A stretch of 64,000 nucleotides of DNA from Rotaria sp. Silwood1 (GCA_905250075.1 CAJNOP010000001.1:5289126-5353125); one strand, 5' to 3'; numbered from the stretch's first letter, positions 13,291-29,763 are shown. The notes: generated from the sequence alone by a model not told the origin. Made by a program: numbers and translations.

Positions 13291-13681
13291 GCAAGGTTTT
13301 TTAAAAATAAAATTGAAAACCATGATTTTTCAAGTTCTAGAAGACTTTGTAAGAATGTTTTTTGATAATACCATTGTAAAGAATAAGAAATTCTGAATAA
13401 AATAAATAGTCGCCCCATTTTCTACAACTCTCTTTTGAAAGTCTACAAGAATCACAAAAACAAAAGAAAATTAGGGCGATTGTCAGCGGGCTTTTAAAAG
13501 GTTTCACTTTTTTCCCATTTTTTGCGATGCTTGTAACTTCTTTAGAGAAAATTGTAGAAAATATGGCAATATTTCAATTTATTCGGAACTTTACGCTCTA
13601 TAAGATGATAGTGTCAAATATTTATTCTCATGAAGTCTACTGAGGCATAACAATCAGCGTTTTCGGTTTTTAGAAACCTTA
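13291..13681. mobile_element. Old, diverged fold-back repeat
   Basis: Sequence from AAGGTTTTTTAAAAA near 13291 outward is mirrored, with many mismatches, by the stretch ending AGAAACCTT near 13681. The best-kept pair is CCCATTTTCTACAACTCTCT near 13417 against its near-complement around 13545-13567. The centre is near 13485. No coding potential. The divergence between arms suggests an old insertion. Confidence 0.55.
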
Positions 13682-14586
13682 CTCCTATAGGTTATCTTTG
13701 AAATCTTGATGCGGATTATATTATTTGTTATTTAAATTCCAAGACTTCAAATGTTGTCGATTTAATAGATTTTAGTGGAATCTTTATTCAATATAGTATC
13801 ATATTTTGTACTTTTCATATCATATCATAATAGACGAAATTAATGATATTTGTCTTATTATCGCAACTATTCATTTAAAGTATTTTTTCCCTAAAACAAG
13901 TCGAAGCTCATTTATGGATTTTGTTATTGTTATTTTTCTTGTACATGTATATAGCAGCTGTTGTTTGTAATTGTTAAGTGCCAGTCTTTTAATAATTTAC
14001 ACGTTCGACTCTTGAATCTTTTCTTGTCTTACAACGGTATACAATAGTAACTAATCTATAATTGATGTATGTTATGTATCTAAGAAACTTACGAGAGAAC
14101 TTCCCAAAATATTCAAGCGGTTTAGACTCCATCTTTTGATCATAAGCAGACCTCGATGAAGTATGAAAAAGCTGAAAAGGATTTATTCCCTTAAGGCTTT
14201 TTTTCTCGAGTTATGATCTTTTTTACTCGATGTTCACCATGTTGCATGGGTACTTTGAAAAGAGTTGAATGTCCTACCTTCGGTCGAACATTTCGCTTAT
14301 AGATAGATCTGATAATCGCTAGGATGTTTTAAAATTTTCAGCCCAAACGGATGCGTCATTTCCGAAATGATCGAGTTTTACCGAAATCAGTATTCTAATG
14401 ACTATTCTCAAGGATAGTGCTACTTTGTTAATTCAACTATCTGCAGAGGGGCACATTGGTTTAAACTGAAAGTTTTAGGATATCTTAGTGATGATAATAT
14501 CTATCTATGAACAAAATATTCGATCGAACGTACGGCATCCAACTCTTTGCGAAATACTATGCAACATGGTAAACATCTAGTAAAAC

Positions 14587-15355
14587 CAGAGATGGGCAAG
14601 TCAGCTATTTTTTCACTCAAGTCAAGTCAAGTCATTTGTCAAAGAGAGTCAAGTCAAGTCATTTGTCAAAGAGAGTCAAGTCAAGTCAAGTCAAGTCATT
14701 GCTCAAAAAAAAATATCTTTAAGTCAAGTCAAGTCAAGTCATCAATTTGAGATACGCCATTGCAAGTCAAGTCAAGTCTGTGTTCTAACCAAGTCAAGTC
14801 AAGTCAAGTCTCAAGTCATTGACTTGAATTTTTTTTTAAATTTCATAACTTAGTTATGTATTAATTTATTGAAAAAAACATTAAATCAATTCAGTTGTAA
14901 TACAAGTTGTAATTGATCTAACCAGTTTAACACAATAGATCACGTATGATGCACACTCAGCCGTATAATTGCTTATATACTTGCGAGTGTCGATGTCAGA
15001 TAGTTTCTTTTGTGAGATCAAACAGACTAGACGAATAAACAATGAATTGAGAATTCATTGTTTATTCGTCTAGTCTGTTTAGGACCTTATTTTATACGCA
15101 CAGGTCAAATATAACCTGACGAGAATCTAATATGCATTGAAGTTGCAAAGAATATCTGACTTGACTTGTATTTTTTTGTCAAGTCACAAGTCAAGTCAAG
15201 TCAAAAAATGAAAAATCAAAGTCAAGTCACGTCAAGTCGCAAGTCATTAATAAAACCTTTCAAGTCAAGTCAAAGTCAAGTCGCAAGTCATTAAAAAATT
15301 TTTCAAGTCAAGTCAAGCAAGTCAAAAATGACTTGACTTGACTTGCCCATCTCTG
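14587..15355. mobile_element. hAT-type MITE with CAAGT arrays and 8-bp target duplication
   Basis: The element begins CAGAGATGGGCAAGTCA and ends with its exact reverse complement TGACTTGCCCATCTCTG. It is flanked on both sides by the 8-bp direct repeat AGTAAAAC (14579-14586 and 15356-15363). An 8-bp duplication and CAG..CTG ends are hallmarks of the hAT superfamily. There is no transposase frame in its 769 bp, so it is non-autonomous. Both subterminal zones are packed with tandem CAAGT pentamers in inverted orientation, likely transposase-binding sites by analogy with known hAT elements. A perfect palindrome sits in the middle. Confidence 0.9.
15020..15080. repeat. Perfect palindrome in the centre of the MITE
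   Basis: Two 29-nt arms reading AAACAGACTAGACGAATAAA inward from the left are exact reverse complements around a 3-nt GAG loop. They would form a very stable cruciform or RNA hairpin. Confidence 0.85.
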
Positions 15356-15500
15356 AGTAAAACGGTCATAACTCTAGACAAAAAGTGTTAAGGGGATGAA
15401 TTATTTTCGACTTTTTCATACCTCTTTGAAGTCTATCTATGGTCAAAAGATGGGATCTAAACAGCTTGAACATTTTGGAAGGTTTTGTCGTGAGTGGCAG

Positions 15501-16796
15501 TAAACCACAGCGGTTTATTATCAATATGTGAGACGAAAATTGCACAAACAAGCAAATAAACAAGTAAACGTTTGGAACATTGATGAGACTACATAAAGAA
15601 CATTATAATTTCTTCTATATTTACAGGTCTTTTATGTTCTCACAATGTTCTTTTTTTATTTTACCATAATAATAAATAGTGATATTGTGTTCATCATGGA
15701 AATAAGTCAATAATTAAAGTAAAGTTGATTAGTTTTGTGCATTATGTATGAGTCTATCAATTATTTTATGAAGTTCTTGATAACTTGCTAAACTTGAAAT
15801 CATCGAAATTAAATCAGACTGTAAAAATGGCAAAAAAAATGTAAAATGAAATACAATCAATACGATTCAAACAAGAATATGACAGTTCATAAACTGTCTC
15901 AATCTCAACTATATATAATTCACCGATGTATTGGCAAATATTTACAGTTGCAATTTAAAAACAGATAGGGTATAATATGATTACATATCTTTTCTTTCGC
16001 TACATTTTATGATCGACTCTCAAATTATAGTTCATTTTTCTCTAGTTGATTTAGTCTTCTGTTTTTCATATTTGTAAATGACTCTTATTCCATAGTGGTA
16101 AGCAATTTTACCATTCATTATCGGCATGTCAAAAAAAGTAAAAAGATGATTTCTTTTTTTTTTTTTTGGTTACTGACATAAACATTAAAATGATTCATTG
16201 CATTGACAAGATCTAATAAAACTATAGTATGGATTAGATATTCATGATCTGACAACAAGATTCAGATGGAAATTTGCCAAGTGTCTTTATTTCAACTTGA
16301 AAAACTTGGATGATGAAGACAATGTACAAATGAATCGGAAATATTTTTATTGATTAAAATACGACAACTGTGTTTGATTTTCATTTAGAAAAGAAGTGTT
16401 GTATTCGAATGTTAATTCTTTAGTAAGCTATGCGCGAAAGAATTTCTTTATTCATAATTAAAGAGTATGTATATTTTTTTATCAAAGTTTATATTCAAAA
16501 GAAAAAAAACGAGAAGAAATACAAAAACAGCAAGAAACAATATTGGGCAAATCTGCATAACAACAAACAACAAAATAGATTTGATCAGTGGCTACTGTTC
16601 TTAACTGTTCAAGACGATATTCAAACATGAGACAATGGAATACAAAATAGTCTACTGTAATTATCCTTTTGTTCTTGTTTTTTTTTGTTATGGTCTTAAT
16701 TGATTTAGAAAAACATGAAAACAAAAAAAGTTTCGAGTTCTTATATCTGACACAAAACGAAAAAAATAATCACAAGATGAATAAAAAATAATTTCT
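15501..16796. other. Spacer downstream of the DDX43-like gene, with a possible orphan terminal exon
   Basis: Mostly AT-rich DNA. On the minus strand a TTTACAG acceptor at 15819-15825 is followed by a 30-codon open stretch with stop at 15729-15731, containing ISMISSLASYQELHKIIDRL. It could be a terminal exon of an unseen isoform or a relic. It does not join the last large DDX43-like exon in frame. No other gene was recognised. Confidence 0.3.
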
Positions 16797-20582
<3,786 letters not shown>

Positions 20583-23500
20583 ATTATTATCTCGTTGATG
20601 ATCAATATCACTTTTAATATCTAGAATAGTCACGTATGAAATTTATATTTAATTTTAATCTAAACATTTATAAACATCAGGTAGAACAAAAATACCCAAA
20701 TAATGACACATCTTTCTTTCCCATAGTAGTGGAAGAGAACAAAAAAAAAAAAAAGAAAGAATTGTTTTTCTTTCATCTATAGTACAACTTTCTTCAGGTG
20801 TAGTCCAATTTTTCTTGAATTATAAATAATAATTCATGTCATTTTTTTGAAGAAAATTATCATAGCTACATTTCATATAGCCATCAATAAAAACAAAATT
20901 TGTTAGTGCAGTCTCTTTATAATTGGCATGTGAAACTCATATATTCTGTTTTCGCTAGCAGATAACTTCGTATAAATCATTTTCTTATGTAATAAAATAT
21001 ACTTTGAAGTTTGTAACAAGTGAAGTGAAAGAATAAAAGATATATTTGCTTGTTAATAATAATCAACATTATTAACAAAATATCGAAATGATTTGTTTAT
21101 AAATCGTGTTTGATATGATTTAAGTCTTGTGGGTGTTTTAATATACACAATTAACTACAACATTGATAAATTTAGGATAACGAATTGATTTTCTTTTCCA
21201 TCAAAATTACAATATTTTTTGTTTCTATGATATAATGAAGACAAATATACGAGAACAGCTAAAATGAATAAACTAATAAATACATAATATGATATTTTTG
21301 ATGAATTGAAATAGTTACTAACAGATACTACAGCACGAACTATGATAAGAAAAAAAAAACATTCTCTCATTAGTACCAGTGGCATATATTAGCACCATAA
21401 TTCTACGTTCTATCCTTTACGTGCTTCTCTGTTTAATATTAAATTTTCAACCAATATTGTTCGTTATGCAAATCTCTTACTTTTGTTCTTGGGTAACTAC
21501 AATTGAGAGCAGTATTACGACGAGTGATTAATATCTATAATTGCTGTAGCAATATATTCAATGGCTTCTACTCTCTTCCTAATATCTGAAATGAGAAGCC
21601 GTGAAATTTCGACTTAACAATTACACTCACTATTTTCTTTGAGAATATATGTGAGTTCCACAAAAAAGTCTTTCAATATAAATTCATTTTTATATTTCTG
21701 TTGGCGACTAGAATTCCATTGGGAAATACGATTGCCAATGTTAAACATAGTGATTAGATCACTAGATTTTAAAAACTTGACGATCCTTCGCGTTTTTGAA
21801 GATATGACGAACTTGATTGATGTCAGGGCACATGATTAGGATGAGGAAGCTGAGAAATTCTTCTCATAGATTTTTTCTTGCGCACAGCTTTTCTTTCTAA
21901 AAATTTTTGTCAACTGTTGTTTAGCGGATTGCTTAATTTTTCATAGCATAAATGTCAGAAAAATGTTCAAAAGAAATATCCATTTTCTCTAAATGGCAAA
22001 GCTTTATTTGAAGATTCCATGGATAATGAGCTGTTTTTAATACAGAAATTTCTTTTCTACAGTTTTCAAAGAGAACTAGCCACTTTCTTCCACAGAAAGA
22101 AGACTTTCTTTGTTCTGCGCGTTAGAATTGGGCAAGTACGAACTTTCTCGAATATGAATACAGCTAGAACTGCACTCGAAAACGAAAATTTTTAATACAA
22201 TTCATTGGAAACATGTGTTCAACGTCATGATAGTATTTATTGTCGAACACTAATGGATGAACTTTTAAATAAGATCGAGATCAAAAGAAACTAGCTGTCT
22301 ACTTCAAGTTCGGAGCGTAGAAGTAGATATCTAGTGTCATTTTCATGTAACATATTTTATCTAAAAGGACGAAAACAGATAAGACCACTTTCCAGTTCTT
22401 AAAATAGTTAAGTATTTCTATGATCAAAACAATCTAGTGGTGAAATTCGATAATATTGCAAAGTATTATTTCGCAACGCTCTCCGATCAATTGTTCGCGT
22501 CAGATCCGTCCTTCTTTACGAAGTCAAGAAAAATCTGATCATCCCTCTAGAAGGAATAGGTGTAACTTGAACAATTGATCGAGAGACGATGCTAAATAAA
22601 CCGTCACAGTGCTATTAGGAGCATAGTCTATCAAGTTTGAGTTCAGATACTCTTGGATCTGTTAGGCTCTACCCACAAAACATCAATCAATTAGGTCCGA
22701 ACCCAACAATTTTGATCGGTCTGGTCTGGATCCCACAAATTTTAATCAGTTGGATCTGGATTCGAAAATTCCTGAACCCGATGGACTCAAATTAGATGCT
22801 GTCTTTGATATGATTTCAATGTAACAAGCTTGATATATTTTGCAGTTGGGAAAACAGCCTCAACAGTTCTCAACTTATAGAGTGCTTGACATTGAAATAG
22901 GTCTGCGACTACTAATCCCTCAAATATGAGTAAAAGTACAGCCAAAATGTATTTGAGTACGAATAATTCAAGTACTTCGTCCATCTCCATTGTGAATACT
23001 TTCTCCTTGAAGTTTTTCTCCTCCTGAATAAAACCAAACGATCGCTCTAATTAATATGATTTCGCTATTTGCGCAATACTCGTTTTTTTTTAACCTTAGA
23101 TAAATAATATTCAAACTTTTCTAATCTTCTTATTTTAAAACATGTCCTTTATGATTAGATCATCTCTTCTTTGATCAAAAAAAACATGTATATATATTAT
23201 GACATGTAATAGACGAAAAAAAAGAATACAATCAATACCAAAGCTATACTAAATTTTAGAATGAATAAAAGACGATGTTCCTAATCACAAGATGAAAAAT
23301 ATAGCGGGATTTAACTTTTTTTCTCGTATTTTTTTTTTACTTTAAAGAAGATAGATCAAAATAAAATGAAAAAAGAACTAAAGTCTAGAGATCTTGGTTA
23401 ACAATCATCATTCTATATTATGTCTATTCAGACCTTAACACCGGTCTTTCGTACTCAACGCTTTTAACTAATGTCATGAAGATAGAAGGAAAGAAACAAA

Positions 23501-23718
23501 AAAGAATACGAAACATCGAACAAATCCATCAATTGAAAATTCTATGAATTGTTCTAGTATAACAAAAAAAATCACTACTTGTCACATACAAAGAAAAAAA
23601 AGACATAATAAAGAAACAGAAAAATTAGCCGTTGCACAAAAGAAAAAAATTAACAAGGAAGAAAAAAAATAGATTCAGTCTATATCTGACGTTTAATTTC
23701 TTTTATTTCTCACAGGAT
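20583..23718. other. Spacer, about 3.1 kb, no gene recognised
   Basis: It should include the promoter of the DDX43-like gene (right of 20582) and the 3' end of the KH gene (left of 23719). Apart from a small imperfect inverted repeat and degenerate GGTCC-type repeats near 22650-22790, I see no coding exon with supporting splice signals. Confidence 0.4.
22471..22597. repeat. Short imperfect inverted repeat
   Basis: CGATCAATTGTTC near 22485 is mirrored by GAACAATTGATCG near 22569, with weaker pairing outside. It may be the remains of another fold-back element. Confidence 0.45.
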
Positions 23719-26700
23719 TTATTTTTGATCAACAGCAACTATTGTTGTTTCTTGTTCACTAGTAGTTAAATCTTTTTTTTCTTCTTGTTCATCAACATTT
23801 GTTACTTCATCAGTCTATTGAATATAAAATAAGAATTTAGACTTAATTTTATATTAAACATTAACCTTATTATCTTGAACATCTTGTGTTGTTTTAATTG
23901 TTAAATCTTTTTCATCATTTGATTGTATTATTGATGATATTGATGTAGTAAAAATTCGTGATTTATTTGGTCGATTTCGTCCAACAAGACGTTGTTGTTT
24001 TCTAACTGCATTTTCTTCTGAAGAAATACGAATTTTTTCTAATTTATCAAGTAATGAATCAAATAATTCTTTTGATGCATCATCTAATGCATGATAATAT
24101 TGTTTTTGTATCCAAAAACCATCATCTGTTGTACAATCAATTTCTTTTGTTTCTGGACATGTACGTTTAGATTTATGTCGTGGTGAAACAGAAGAAGAAT
24201 TTGATGATGATGAACCACCATATTGTTGATATTGATTATCGTTTGATGTTCGAGTTTGTATATTGCTTGCATTATTAAAATCATTGACTTCTCCTGGACG
24301 TTTATCTGTTTTACGTGAAGCTGATGTAGGCTGATGAGTAAAATCAAATGATGGAGTATTTTGAAAATTATATGCTGGTTGAGGTAATTGACTACCATTA
24401 CCAAGATGTAAAGGTGTTGTCATAAAACCTTAAGATAATAAATAAACTAAAGGTATACCAAAAATTAGTGACTATGATACTTTAATTCCTTATAAAAAGA
24501 TTAAAGAAATTTTCTCTCGATATTGACTGATAGTAAAAACAATACTCTGTTCTTCTGCGCTATTATATCATTCTTCAATCAATATCATAATAGTAAAATT
24601 TCAATAAGATCTGTTTGGCTGTCATGTATGATGGTTACATTAGTTCATATTGTTTTCCATATGTATTCTCTTTTTGAAAATCTAACCGTCTATATATATA
24701 TGTAAAAACAAAGCATGTCTTTTTGGCATCTATAATTTATTAGTGTATTCTGAAGAACATTAGAGAAATAAAGTTAAGTGAAACCTTGAAATTGTTTGTT
24801 TCAGTTTTATATGACTAAGAAAAATTTTCACTTCTACATTAAAATGTACACTGTACTTAATATTCAAGCAAGAGTTATTCATGATAAATTATGTTCTGTT
24901 TGCATCGACGAAGCTTTTTGTCTTAGAACAGTCGAAAGATGATCTGTCTTATTGAAATTTTACTATTATCATATTAGCTGAAGAATGACATAATAGTCCA
25001 GAAAAATCAAGTATTGTTTTTATTATCAGTCAATATAAAAGAAGAAGTTTCTTGATGGTTTTTATAAGAAACTGAAGTACCATTGTCATTATTTTCTATA
25101 TTACATAAGTATTTACCTATTTCTTTATGATTTTGAGATATATCAGATGATGTTGTGAATGATATTGATTGTTGATGTTCTTGTTCTTGTTCTTGTTGAT
25201 AAAGATTATTTGAAAAACCCTGTTGATGAAAATATTCTAAATTTTGATTAGGTACTGGAAGTTGTAGTTGATCATTTTGAGGTGAATTTTGAAATGGTGA
25301 TGTTTGTGGAGTATCAACATATTGAGCATCAAATACTTGCATAGCTTGATCATCTTCATTTCTTAAATAACCACGAATTATATCAAGAGCAAAATTAAGA
25401 TTACGCGTTTGATATGCAGATAATGTACATTCAACATAACCATTTTCATTTGGATGACGAGCAAAAAAAATATCACGTAAATGACATTTTGATTGTATAC
25501 GTCTTAAATTAGAACCTCGTGTACCTTAAAATAGAAATTTAACAGAAAAAAAAGAAAATAAAAACAAAAAAAAAATAACCAATTAAATATTTAACTTACC
25601 AATAATACGTGCAGCACAATTACTTCGAATAAGAATAACTTGTTCAAATGCACCATAACGACCACGATTAAAAAAGGTTCGTTCATAATAATGATTAAAT
25701 GGTGATGATTGCACCGGATATTGAGATGGTGATTGACGATAACTATTATTATAATCATGACGACGTTGTTGATGATAATCATTGTTATTGTTATTATTAT
25801 TATTTGTTTTTGTACGTTGATAATTATTATGATCAGTAATTGTTTGTTCTTCATCTATTAAAAACAAAATATTTTTATTTTATTTATACAAGAATTAAGT
25901 CATTTACCTTTGTATGGTTGAATAGGCACACCAAGAACATCATTAATAAATGCTGTTATTTGTAGAGCAGCATCAATTATATTTTCATATAAATCACCAG
26001 TAATTGAAAGTTCATTTTGCCATTGTTTATCACCGAATTTAGACAATTTTAAAGGCTAGAAAAGAATACCAATGATAAAAATTAGGTATCTTAATTGAAT
26101 AAATGTTCAATAGATTTATAAAAGATTCTAGAATCAATATACAAGTATAGGAATAGTTTTTACAACTAACTAAGGCAATTATTTTTTCCTTCGATGAAAA
26201 AGAACGTTTCTATCGTTCTCAGTAAAATAATGTAGAATAATATTACTCTTCCATAGACAAGCAGCTAGATTGAGTGTTGAAATCATGACAGCGAACTGTA
26301 AATCTATTAGTTATGAGAACATTTTATAGTCTTTTAAAAAGTATGTATCTTTTTCTTTGTTAGGTAATTTTGAATGTTTGCGAATATGTTTTAGTTGAAA
26401 TGGTTAATAAATGGATCTTCTATTAAAAACATAAGTTACTTAGTGGAATTATTAAGACTTAGCCGACTCTCAATCAGTTTTATAAGAAAAATTTTTTCAA
26501 ATAATGAGATCTTGCACTAAACTATAGTTTTCATCATAATGAAACTTTCATTTTTCTGAAATGGATTACTCACTGCTTTGAAAAATATCTTCTCTACTTT
26601 CGATTGAGCAGCGACGAATTTTTTGAACTGATAATTATGAAGACGCTAATTAACATGAATCTAACCAAAGATCAATTTGAATTAATTCCTTCGTATTCAA

Positions 26701-28038
26701 TACGGAGAAGTATCAGAGATCAGTTAAAAGATCTATAATTCTTTAGACATCAGAAGATCATTTATAATGTTTCTTATACAAGATTCATTATTTCAAACTT
26801 TTTCTCCCAATGTTATCAATTTTATCTATTAGATTTCTGATAGAAATATATATATGTATGTATTCTTCTCACATTTGTCACGGTAACATTTAAACGTTGT
26901 TGTAATGATCCAGCAAAAAAATTCCAATTTTCTATAGTAGATAGAAAAAAAATTAAAAAGTAAAATATATATATACTCATAGAAAATCTTTACTTTTAAG
27001 TACTTCTTGTCCCTGACTTGTTATAAGCATGACAAATGTATATTCAGGTTTTCGTTCAAGTGGTATAAATTTAAATTGTTCTTGTTCAATATTATCATCC
27101 TTAGTATCAGCCTTCTCATCATTCGTATTCAATGTTGAGGGTGTAATAGGCTTATTTTCTTCGTCAGTCGATGAATCTGGATTAGTTGTTGTTGTAATGG
27201 CCGATGTTGATTGAGAGGAAGATTTATCATCAGATTTCTCATTATCTAAACAAAACCCTTAAAAAAATGAAAAACTTTTTAAGATACTATTCACACCTGT
27301 TGAAACTTGTGTTCCATGAGTTTTTTCAATATTTATTGTAGGAGTTTGTTGATTATTATTTTCAGTATCATTTTGAATAGTTGATCGATGAAAATGTTTA
27401 AACATTCGATTCATTATATCAATAAGACATTTTCGTACATTAGCTTCTGTACCGAGAATTTTGAATGAATGTTTTGTAGGATTTTGATAACCCGGCTAAA
27501 AGAAAAAGAAAACAAAAAAGAAAATATTAATTACAAACTAAACTGTAAACATTTACAAATATTTTCACATTAAATGTATTCGCAATGGTGTGTAAATTAG
27601 AATTTTCTTCTATAAACAAAAAAATAAAATAAAATTATAAAGAAAAAAAAAAATCTTTTATTTTTGTTTTAGATTTATACCTTCATTTCGACCTAGAAGG
27701 TTTCGTTTCTGTCGATGATCAGTTAAAAAACGAATATTGCAAAAATTTTTATCAGATATTTGATAATTATTATACTTTTCCATAAGTTTTTCTCGATCAC
27801 CTTGTTCAGTTGAATAACGAATATCTTGTGGCAATGATATTCGACGTGTTGTTTCTTGTTCATTTGAAATAATTAAATCATTTGAAATTTTATTTTCTGA
27901 TGAAACAGATTTTTCGTTTATATTTAATTTTTCAATATTTTCATTAGTATTTAATGTTTGATTTTCATTAGTAGTTTGAATGTCAGAATTTTCAGAAACA
28001 ATTTTTGTCTCAGATGATTGTTGTTCTTGATTGTTCAT
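23719..28038 (-). CDS. KH-domain RNA-binding protein, low-complexity rich
   Basis: Exons: 27681-28038, 27557-27609, 27297-27495, 26994-27245, 26873-26931, 25908-26055, 25600-25854, 25117-25524, 23866-24428 and 23719-23814; 796 aa in one frame. The clear KH module has RIIGTRGSNLRRIQ with the GXXG loop G442-T-R-G445, split by an intron at the first Gly. Two weaker KH-like segments precede it: one around residues 105-175 (LLGRNEEN, then SFKILGTEANVRKCLIDI) and one around 275-345 (GQEVLKKNWNFFAGSLQQR, then LSITGDLYENIIDAAL). Segments rich in Asn, Gln and Ser separate the modules, and the C-terminus is acidic. It probably binds RNA as part of a ribonucleoprotein complex. I cannot assign an orthologue. 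It lies head-to-tail upstream of the DDX43-like and RdRP genes on the same strand. If intron 8 is retained, a stop follows at about 25007, giving a shorter form. Confidence 0.75.
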
Positions 28039-28232
28039 GGTTTAAAATCTATGAGGAAAGAAAGATGATAAGAAATAAAAAGATGATTTGTGATTGTTGT
28101 TGTTGATTTGTTAAAAAAATTAAAATATATGGGAAGAAAAACTAGGTGAAGATTGGAATAATTCCAAATACAAAAAGAAATTTTTCTATAAAGATTTACT
28201 GAAGATTTACGTCATATTAATTTTTTCCTGGT

Positions 28233-28679
28233 TTATACAAAATAGTTTCTCAGAAATAACACGAGATAAAAATCTTGATAGATGGCAGTGTCTTGCAATA
28301 ATAANNNNNNNNNNTAACTCACTTTAATATGTAAAATGGATCGGACTTTCATGCGATACATAGCAAGAGCAGATGGAACACATAAGCATGACCATATAGA
28401 TTCATCAATCGAACTCGCTAATGAACCAACAAAGCAACACCAACAAAAATATGCATAGGAACCTATAAAACACACACACACACATATATATATATACCTA
28501 TTAGAAACAATGTGTCCATAAAAAACAATGATATTACATTGGGACATATCTTCGCAACAACTACATAAGCCTGAATGCCATTCGTTAGTCATTGTTAGAA
28601 ATGGATCGATTTCTTGATCTGCCGGTTGACTGGTGATGACAGTAGTTTTTTGAGAATAAACGTTGGCCCTAGCTTGCAT
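28233..28679 (-). CDS. PLAC8-like cysteine-rich protein, broken by an assembly gap
   Basis: Exon 1 is 28538-28679 (MQARANVYSQ start) and exon 2 is 28323-28462, joined in phase at a Cys codon. The join gives NEWHSGLCSCCEDMSQCSY, then FCWCCFVGSLASSIDES, then CVPSALAMYRMKVRS. This matches the PLAC8/cornifelin pattern: a WxxGLxxC start, Cys clusters, an A..ES stretch and RxxxR near the end. The family comprises small Cys-rich proteins, some membrane-associated. The third part falls at the 10-N gap (28305-28314). The sequence beyond it (DTAIYQDFY, stop at 28233-28235) may or may not be the true C-terminus, and the usual final CC..C motif is not visible. Confidence is good for the two exons and low for the end. 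Confidence 0.65.
   Translation of the reverse strand: MQARANVYSQKTTVITSQPADQEIDPFLTMTNEWHSGLCSCCEDMSQCNIIVFYGHIVSNRYIYICVCVCFIGSYAYFCWCCFVGSLASSIDESIWSCLCVPSALAMYRMKVRSILHIKVSXXXXLLLQDTAIYQDFYLVLFLRNYFV
28305..28314. other. Assembly gap (10 N)
   Basis: Ten unknown bases, right after the splice donor of PLAC8-like exon 2 on the minus strand. The true size of the missing DNA is unknown. Confidence 1.
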
Positions 28680-29026
28680 GGTTTTGTTTTCTGTGTTTAT
28701 AGATTTAATTAAATGTTTCTAAAGTGTCACTACTTTCGAATACACAAAAGGCTTCTATTTATATATAGAGTAAGGATTCAGCTTGTTTGATTCGTTACTA
28801 CAACAAATGATTAGTCTATATCGTCACATGCATCATAAATAAGGCTGTAATCACTTTATTTTATTACTCTTCTGTTTATTGCAGAATTGTTAGTTGTAAA
28901 GCGCTTATCAAACGTTTTAACAGCTGTCCTTTGTTTGAAATCATGGAAGAGTAAAACAACAGAATATACATTCCTGTTGACGATTGACAAATAAAAGTCC
29001 AATGATAATGTAAAAATGTATCTTAA
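28680..29026. other. PLAC8-like upstream region
   Basis: Upstream flank of the PLAC8-like gene, up to the TTAA element. I see no clear promoter motif and no gene. Confidence 0.35.
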
Positions 29027-29759
29027 GGGTATACTCCCCCTTTCCGGGGTTTCTTGAGAACGGCTCATCAGAAAAATTTGAAATTTTCAGGGCAGATGGA
29101 TCTTGACGAGTACAGCAAAATTTGTCATAGACTCAAACGTCTCTGATGCTGTCTTCTATGAGATAATAGGGTCACAATGTCGAAAAATAGCTCTAGTTTT
29201 CGCCCCCGTTTCTCCAAGACGGTATCTTCGATTGAGCTGAAAATTTTTTACGGGTAATAGATACTGTTTGGGGTGCATATGTTTTTTTTTAGTTTCTTTT
29301 TATCTTTTGTGGTTTCAATAAAAAAGTCAAAATACTGAGCCTACCCTAAAAAACGCTTGTTTTTATTCCTCTAGTAAATTTTGTGAAAGCTGCGAAAAAT
29401 CACTAGAGCAATAGTTCTTGAAAAGAAAAAAAAATACTCACCCCAAATGGTGAGTAGAATATGTAAAAAAAAACTTCCAGCTCGATCTCTCTGACCATGT
29501 CAGAGAAACGGGGGCGAAACAGTACCTTTCCTACTAGAAATTTAATTTTGAGAAAAAAGCAAAAAAAAAAAATATAAAATTTTAGCTATTTTCACTATGT
29601 AAATTTAATTTTTTCTCGAATTTTTTAATCTTTAAAAGCAATTGTTGGGTTCCAGAATATACTCAGTAGATACACAGTACTTGAAACTATACAATAGCCA
29701 CAAAAAACTAAAAATGAAAAAAAAACAAAAATTTTGGGCGAGGAAAGGGGAGGGTACCC
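29027..29759. mobile_element. TTAA-flanked fold-back element (piggyBac-like MITE)
   Basis: Flanked by TTAA on both sides (29023-29026 and 29760-29763). The ends are GGGTATACTCCCCCTTTCC and GGAAAGGGGAGGGTACCC, near-perfect inverted repeats. Inner mirrored blocks include TTTCGCCCCCGTTTCTC near 29198 against its mirror near 29502, and a GGGGTG/CACCCC pair near 29271 and 29440. TTAA duplication with GGG/CCC ends is typical of the piggyBac superfamily. No transposase frame is present in 733 bp. Confidence 0.75.
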
Positions 29760-29763
29760 TTAA

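Larger units (their letters stand above)
14088..15500. mobile_element. Fold-back element interrupted by a hAT-type MITE
   Basis: The left arm (about 14088-14355) is mirrored by a right arm split into 14450-14578 and 15364-15500. Examples: CTCCATCTTTTGATCATAAG near 14130 pairs with the stretch around 15435-15460, and CACCATGTTGCATGGGTAC near 14232 pairs with the stretch around 14560-14575. The loop is about 14357-14450. Removing the MITE at 14587-15355 restores the pairing, which shows the order of the two insertions. No coding potential. Confidence 0.7.

Noticed and set aside
14547-14750. Frame encoding repeated Ser-Gln-Val
   Set aside because: It is a translation of the CAAGT pentamer array in the MITE.
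22650-22790. Degenerate GGTCC/GGATC-type repeated phrases
   Set aside because: Too short and diverged to call a tandem repeat or an element.
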